A program made the translations under genes and the position numbers. The notes below the pieces were generated by a model. The model was given only the letters and a program-made list of their open reading frames with translations, searched no databases and was not told the DNA's origin. Below are positions 34,151 through 38,476 of a DNA stretch of 38,476 nt, in pieces; the first letter of the stretch is position 1; each line of letters opens with the position of its first letter. Source of the DNA: JBLIRR01 sp049472395 (GTDB taxonomy: Bacteria; SZUA-182; DTGQ01; JBLIRR01); NCBI GenBank assembly GCA_049472395.1, contig JBLIRR010000054.1, positions 1 to 38,476 on the forward strand. Direction: 5' to 3'.

Positions 34151-34297
34151 ATGGATGAGAGAGACCGAGGAAAGATCAAGATTAATCAAGGATGTGAAAA
34201 AGTTGTATGCCTTATCATTTTTTTGTTGATTATGCTGACATTATTTTATATAATTATGTCAATGACATTGACAATATTTGCAGATTGTAATGAATAG
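34151..34297 (+). CDS. Possible 48-residue single-span membrane peptide
   Basis: A short frame beginning MDERDRGKIKINQG, followed by a strongly hydrophobic segment of about 25 residues (VVCLIIFLLIMLTLFYIIM). It overlaps the start of the ATPase gene by 8 bp, suggesting coupling. The ribosome site (AAAGGT) is modest. The peptide is unknown; a charged head plus membrane helix is at least consistent with a real small protein. Confidence 0.4.
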   Translation: MDERDRGKIKINQGCEKVVCLIIFLLIMLTLFYIIMSMTLTIFADCNE

Positions 34298-35684
34298 TAT
34301 ATTTACAAAAATCTATGAACAAAATCCATGGTTTATGGATTTTCGAAACATTCATGAAGATGTTCACCTGGCGAGGTTGAATAGGTATCGATATATATGG
34401 CGGGAGAAATCTTTTCTGGAATACCATTTTGAGGATGGCATTTATTTTTTATATGGTCCCCGACAGATCGGCAAGAGTACGCTTTTAAAGATGTTCATTC
34501 AAGACCATATAACATCCGAAAACTCTACAGCTTTTTTCTATTTTAATTGTGATTTCTTAGATTCTAAAAAAGAAATTGTAGAACTGGTAGAAGTGTATTT
34601 AAGTAAAATTCCAAAATTAAATCAAAGGATATACATCTTATTAGATGAAATCACCTCTATTCATGATGGTATTTTGGGGGTTAAATTTTTAGTTGATTCT
34701 GGTAAATCCAAAAATATTACTTATATTCTTAGCGGATCGAGTTCGGTTAATATCAAGAAAACCGGCGAATATCTCCCTGGAAGAAGGGCCAAAGGAATCG
34801 ATTTTGTTTTAATTCCTTTATCTTTTTCTGATTTTCTCAATTTGCAGTATACGTGGATCCCTAGTTTTATTGAAAATATAAATGATCAAAATAGAGAGAA
34901 AAAATATTATGAGCTTACTTCAGAAATTAATCTTCCGGATCTTTTTGACGATTATTTGATGTGTGGGGGAATCCCTAGAGTGATAAATGAATTCTATAAG
35001 AATCAGGAGATTGATTATGAAATCCAAGAGATATATAAAAATTGGATTAGTTCCGAAGTTGCCAAACACAATAAAAAAGAATATTTAATAAAAATTATTC
35101 TCAATAGGATATCTCTTTCTCTTGGCTCGACAGTATCCTATAATTCATTTTTACAAGATGCTGGCATTGGATCGCACAATACGGTTCATGATTATCTTGA
35201 CTTCCTGGAAAATGCATATATTATCAATCAACTCTATCATTTTGATTTTCATCAGCAAAAGGTACAGTACCGTAAGAACAAAAAAATATATTTCATCGAT
35301 TCTTATATTGGACATATGATTGATTGGTGGGTCAACTCCAGAGTTAAACTGAATAGTGATTTTATAAAGAATAATCTTTTAGCGAGTCGCATTGTAGAAA
35401 ATGTTGTTTTTAACAATTTAAAACGGATTCATGGAGAGGATCTCTATTTTTACAGAAATAACTTTGAGATAGACTTTGTAAGTAAAAACAATTGGATGAT
35501 TGAGGTAAAATACCAAAATAAGATTATAAAAGAAGATTATTCTCACCTTACGAAGTTAAACAAGAAGTTCAAAATAATTGTAGTCTCAAAAAATGATCTG
35601 TTTTATGATCATCCTATAGATATTATCCCAGTCGCTTTCTTTCTTCTTATCCAAAAAAGATTACTCAATCATTATCACACATAA
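34290..35684 (+). CDS. AAA ATPase with DUF4143-like C-terminal domain
   Basis: A 464-residue protein of the AAA_14/DUF4143 type. Walker A is FLYGPRQIGKSTLLKM (near residue 50), Walker B IYILLDEITSI, sensor 1 YILSGSSSVNI. A central winged-helix-like region precedes the C-terminal nuclease-fold motif FEIDFVSKNNWMIEVKYQ, in which D-x-(E)-VK spacing is retained. The role of this widespread family is poorly defined. I use the ATG at 34290; a TTG four codons upstream is also possible. The gene is very AT-rich, unlike the broken gene before it, and probably arrived independently. Confidence 0.88.
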   Translation: MNSIFTKIYEQNPWFMDFRNIHEDVHLARLNRYRYIWREKSFLEYHFEDGIYFLYGPRQIGKSTLLKMFIQDHITSENSTAFFYFNCDFLDSKKEIVELVEVYLSKIPKLNQRIYILLDEITSIHDGILGVKFLVDSGKSKNITYILSGSSSVNIKKTGEYLPGRRAKGIDFVLIPLSFSDFLNLQYTWIPSFIENINDQNREKKYYELTSEINLPDLFDDYLMCGGIPRVINEFYKNQEIDYEIQEIYKNWISSEVAKHNKKEYLIKIILNRISLSLGSTVSYNSFLQDAGIGSHNTVHDYLDFLENAYIINQLYHFDFHQQKVQYRKNKKIYFIDSYIGHMIDWWVNSRVKLNSDFIKNNLLASRIVENVVFNNLKRIHGEDLYFYRNNFEIDFVSKNNWMIEVKYQNKIIKEDYSHLTKLNKKFKIIVVSKNDLFYDHPIDIIPVAFFLLIQKRLLNHYHT

Positions 35685-35802
35685 AGGAAATATATTCTTT
35701 CATTGCCTATAATTCTTTCCTCTTTAATATGAGCCTACTGCTTTCTCCTAAGATTCTTCAAGCTTATCATATACATAGTCAGCGAGGTATATATCTATCA
35801 AT

Positions 35803-35817
35803 TGACGAAATGTGTCA
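35803..35817. promoter_or_regulatory. Candidate activator-binding site, copy B
   Basis: TGACGAAATGTGTCA, the counterpart of 30028-30042, keeps both TGAC/GTCA arms. It lies 84 bp upstream of the -24 box; the extra spacing comes from a small insertion in the AT-rich inverted repeat. Confidence 0.5.
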
Positions 35818-35900
35818 CCTCAGGGACAAAAATTGTTTTTTTATATTTTTCTATATACGTAAAAACAATAGGTTATAAGGTCTACACTGCTTAATTTTTA

Positions 35901-35916
35901 TGGCATTAGTTTTGCT
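35901..35916 (+). promoter_or_regulatory. Sigma-54 promoter of the C25 peptidase unit
   Basis: TGGCAT-TAGTT-TTGCT, with GG and GC 10 bp apart. It differs from the copy A promoter by a single base. The transcript would start near 35927 and carry about 208 nt before the ATG at 36135. Confidence 0.75.
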
Positions 35917-36134
35917 AAAATACTCTATATTGAATATAAAGGGGAATCAAATATGAGATAAGATACTTACAGAAGCGTTTCAAGGGCTTAGGTTAAGAGA
36001 ATAAAATCCAACTAGTGAGCATAGTGTATTAGATATCGAGAGAATGCCCTGGTATTGGATAATATGAGGAATGGGGCTAAAAAAGACGCTATGAGCAATT
36101 TATAAATAGTACACTATAAGTAAAGGAATTAACC

Positions 36135-36290
36135 ATGAAACGGTTTTCTAAGATAAATTTAAAAATTGTTATCTTAATCTTATGTGTCCTTTCCTTTTTT
36201 CATATCATAAAGCCTCCCTCCACCTTCTACACCGGTTTTTATGGAGACGGAGAAAATATATTAATAAATAATATATTAATAATGAAATAA
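36135..36290 (+). CDS. 51-residue signal-peptide-like leader ORF before the C25 peptidase
   Basis: Starts MKRFSKINLKIVILILCVLSFF, so it shares MKRF and a following hydrophobic helix with the lipoprotein of cassette A, then ends after about 25 polar residues (GFYGDGENILINN). It has a good upstream AAAGGAATT and lies 16 bp before the peptidase start. It is either a small exported peptide or the remnant of the secreted protein that the cassette once expressed, cut short when the peptidase gene was placed behind it. Confidence 0.5.
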   Translation: MKRFSKINLKIVILILCVLSFFHIIKPPSTFYTGFYGDGENILINNILIMK

Positions 36291-36306
36291 ACAATAGGAA
36301 AGAACC

Positions 36307-38476
36307 ATGAAAACTATGGTAAAAATTGGTTTTACTGTATTGTTTAGCATTTCACTCACAATAGGCAGCATCAACACCTCTGTTGCCGCAGATAAAAAGA
36401 AACCGAAGGTAACAAAAGACAAAGACGTCATGACCTTTGAATATGAATTTGATGCACCGGAAATTATTACTGAAGATGATTTTGATATTGTGACAATCAA
36501 CGGATTCGAGAGATACAGTAAAGCAGGAGAACCTGTTATTCCTGTTAAGCCGGCAGCAATTCTCATCCCTCCTGGAGAAAAGATTGTGGATATTACCAGT
36601 ACTGCAGTGGATACGATCCAGTTGCCTGGTCCTTATAGACTTCCCCATGGTAATAAACCATTTCGCCGCTTTGCCGATAAACCGGGCGAGCCATCAAAAC
36701 CAGACCCCACGATTTTTGAAATGAATGACTTCTGGCCGGGGAAATATCATGAACTGCTGACTATACAATCAAATCGCGGATACAATATTGCGTATGTTAA
36801 TCTTTTCCCGCTCCAATATTTACCTCAAAGAGGCGTAATAAGAATGGCGGGAAAACTTCATCTGATAATACGCTTTGCCAGCTTCGATACCCCACATCGT
36901 ATCAAACCCACAAAAAAGTTAAAAGAAAAGCTGGAACGAAAAATTGACAATCCTGATACCCTGCTTTTGTATGACACTTATTCGGATGAAGGTCCTTCCA
37001 TTCCAGCAAGGAGCGCAGAAGGATCATCAGCTTTGAGTGATCCAGCCTGTCCGTATTATGGGGCAAACTACAACTACATTGTGATTACCAACAGCTCTCT
37101 CGCAAATGAGGAAAATATACCTGATCCATCATTCAGTTTTCAGGCACTGTGTGCTTCAAAAACTGCCCGCGGTATTACCGCAGGAGTTGTGACCACTGAA
37201 TGGATTTTTGCCAACTATGATGGAACCAAACCAAGCGGCGGCACCGATAATGCTACGAGAATTCGGAATTTTCTCATTGATGCCTACCAGACATGGGGCA
37301 CCGAATACGCGCTTCTTGGCGGAGACAAGGACATTGTTCCCGTCCGTAAGTTCGAGGACTCGGATGACAGTATTCCGGCTGACCTGTATTATGGCTGCGT
37401 GGATCCTCCTGAAAACACATTTGACAATGACGGTGACGGAAAATACGGAGAGAGCAAAGATGGCCCAGAAGGAGTTGAAGTTGACCTGACAGCCGAAATA
37501 TTTACAGGCCGCGCGGCAGTTGAAAACGGACAGGAAGTGGTGAATTTTGTCAGAAAAACGCTCACTTATGAATCAACTGACGATGATTACCTGAACGTAG
37601 TCGGAACCATGGGCGGCTATCTTGGTTTTGGAGGAATACAGGAATTTACAAAACCTTTTTGTGAATTGATACGGCAAGGATCCAACCTTTATCTCGGCCA
37701 CTTTACCCATGGATTTGAAAACCCTATTATTCCCAATGCACGTGATTTTACTGTGATAACACTCTATGATGAGGACTGGTATAATAATGACCATGAGCCT
37801 GACTTTGATGGTGACGGATCAGTAAGCTGGGATTACTATAATGATGGATGGTCAGCGACAGATGACCTCCTTCCTATTTTAAACGAAGAAAACGGAAATA
37901 CGACACCTCAGATGATTTACATCTCTGACCATGGAGATACCTCCCTGGGAATGGTAAAACTGTATACGTATAACACACGTGAAAAAAATTATGACTACCT
38001 TGGAAATCTCACAAATACAAACTACTTCTTCGTGTATGATGATTCATGCTATGTCGGATCGTATGATTATGATGACTGCTTTGGAGAAGAGATCACAACA
38101 ATAGAACATGGTGCATTTGCAACCATATTAAATTCAAGATACGGATGGGGAAGTGGAGGAAATAATCTTGATTCACCGTCAACCCAGTTCACGCGGGAAT
38201 TTTTTCAAAGTGTGTTGGGTGAAGGAATTCTTGAGCTTGGTCGCGCGCATCAGGAGGCAAAGGAAAGTAATCTTTGGCGTTTGTATACAAATTTTTGGGG
38301 GATTCGCTATATATACTACGAACTGAATCTGTTCGGTGATCCTGAGTTAAGACTACGTGTCACTGAAGAAATCAGCTGTACTGAAGAGGATACTCATCCG
38401 ACAACATGCGGAACTGGAGCATGTGCGAGTATAGGAATCGAAACCTGTATAGACGGAGTGTGGGGCGGAGATACCT
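36307..38476 (+). CDS. C25-family (gingipain-like) secreted cysteine peptidase (3' partial)
   Basis: The frame is open from the ATG at 36307 to the window end (723 codons). It has a signal peptide (residues 1-25, SVAA-D cleavage), a prodomain-like region (about 30-240) and a C25 caspase-fold domain. The catalytic dyad is visible: His542 in YISDHGDTSLG and Cys581 in YDDSCYVGSYD. Other fold blocks are YIVITNSSL, YALLGGDKDIVPVR and LFGDPELRLRV. After the catalytic domain a Cys-rich repeat begins (CGTGACASIGIETC). AGGAAAG precedes the ATG. It is probably exported, perhaps through the type II system, under the sigma-54 promoter at 35901. Confidence 0.9.
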   Translation, partial: MKTMVKIGFTVLFSISLTIGSINTSVAADKKKPKVTKDKDVMTFEYEFDAPEIITEDDFDIVTINGFERYSKAGEPVIPVKPAAILIPPGEKIVDITSTAVDTIQLPGPYRLPHGNKPFRRFADKPGEPSKPDPTIFEMNDFWPGKYHELLTIQSNRGYNIAYVNLFPLQYLPQRGVIRMAGKLHLIIRFASFDTPHRIKPTKKLKEKLERKIDNPDTLLLYDTYSDEGPSIPARSAEGSSALSDPACPYYGANYNYIVITNSSLANEENIPDPSFSFQALCASKTARGITAGVVTTEWIFANYDGTKPSGGTDNATRIRNFLIDAYQTWGTEYALLGGDKDIVPVRKFEDSDDSIPADLYYGCVDPPENTFDNDGDGKYGESKDGPEGVEVDLTAEIFTGRAAVENGQEVVNFVRKTLTYESTDDDYLNVVGTMGGYLGFGGIQEFTKPFCELIRQGSNLYLGHFTHGFENPIIPNARDFTVITLYDEDWYNNDHEPDFDGDGSVSWDYYNDGWSATDDLLPILNEENGNTTPQMIYISDHGDTSLGMVKLYTYNTREKNYDYLGNLTNTNYFFVYDDSCYVGSYDYDDCFGEEITTIEHGAFATILNSRYGWGSGGNNLDSPSTQFTREFFQSVLGEGILELGRAHQEAKESNLWRLYTNFWGIRYIYYELNLFGDPELRLRVTEEISCTEEDTHPTTCGTGACASIGIETCIDGVWGGDT

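Larger units (their letters stand above)
35796..36147 (+). repeat. Duplicated promoter-leader cassette, copy B
   Basis: Direct repeat of 30021-30401, about 30 bp shorter through two main deletions in the leader. All the likely functional parts remain: TGAC-N7-GTCA site, inverted repeat ending GTAAAAACAAT, sigma-54 promoter, the GGATAATATGAGGAATG block and the AACCATGAAACGGTTTT junction with the start codon. The remainder of this gap (35685-35795) shows nothing distinctive. Confidence 0.85.

Noticed and set aside
30021..36147. Composite transposon bounded by the repeated cassettes
   Set aside because: No transposase or integrase is encoded, the repeats lack terminal inverted ends, and each one ends at a start codon, which fits a promoter cassette better.
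36276..36648. Two minus-strand frames of about 96-98 codons
   Set aside because: They run antisense through the signal peptide and prodomain of the C25 peptidase, which has a good ribosome site and clear family motifs.

Overview
The window looks like chromosome of an AT-rich, anaerobic, Gram-negative bacterium. The supports are a type II secretin with a signal peptide, a GspE/PilB ATPase, sigma-54 promoters with an NtrC-type activator, phosphorelay proteins, corrinoid methyltransferases, and large secreted proteins with linker and Cys-rich repeats. A Desulfobacterota-like (former Deltaproteobacteria) host is my best guess; nothing in the sequence proves it. I found no rRNA, tRNA, transposase or CRISPR array.

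Layout. (1) 1-2492: the 3' part of a large secreted protein built from carboxypeptidase-regulatory-like, Ig-like and FnIII domains, ending in a good intrinsic terminator. (2) 2889-14098, all minus strand: a corrinoid methyl-transfer locus. Transcribed first are a TetR regulator, a ProA-type reductase, a GCS2-type glutamate-cysteine ligase and a DUF362/ferredoxin protein. After a palindrome-bearing gap come a free-standing MetH-activation-like protein, two MttB-family methyltransferases without pyrrolysine, a methyltetrahydrofolate:corrinoid methyltransferase, one corrinoid protein and a SAM methyltransferase. Together these could move methyl groups from an unidentified quaternary amine onto folate. 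The ligase/ProA pair is an unexpected companion. (3) 14202-16616: secretin GspD and an FKBP-type isomerase. (4) 16820-22201: a sigma-54 neighbourhood with two IscA/HesB-like proteins lacking all cysteines, a periplasmic ABC-type binding protein, an N-terminally truncated asparagine-synthetase-like amidotransferase, a degenerate receiver-like protein and an NtrC-family activator with Lys at the phosphoacceptor position. (5) 22395-25184: an acetyltransferase-deacetylase fusion and a Cache protein without an output domain. (6) 25350-29823: an operon of phosphorelay proteins, a zinc ribbon and a GspE/PilB ATPase. (7) 30021-38476: accessory region with a frameshifted GH99/F5-8C/metallophosphoesterase lipoprotein gene, an AAA ATPase with a DUF4143-like C-terminus, and a C25 (gingipain-like) peptidase running off the window.

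The most striking signal is a long promoter-leader cassette present twice in direct orientation (30021-30401 and 35796-36147). Both copies keep an upstream TGAC-N7-GTCA site, a conserved inverted repeat, a near-consensus -24/-12 sigma-54 promoter, an AT-rich leader of 200-250 nt and the first codons of the gene, yet the genes behind them are unrelated. A very similar promoter precedes the Cys-less HesB-like gene at 16922. This suggests one sigma-54 regulon covering secreted hydrolases and small HesB-like proteins, possibly controlled by the local activator.
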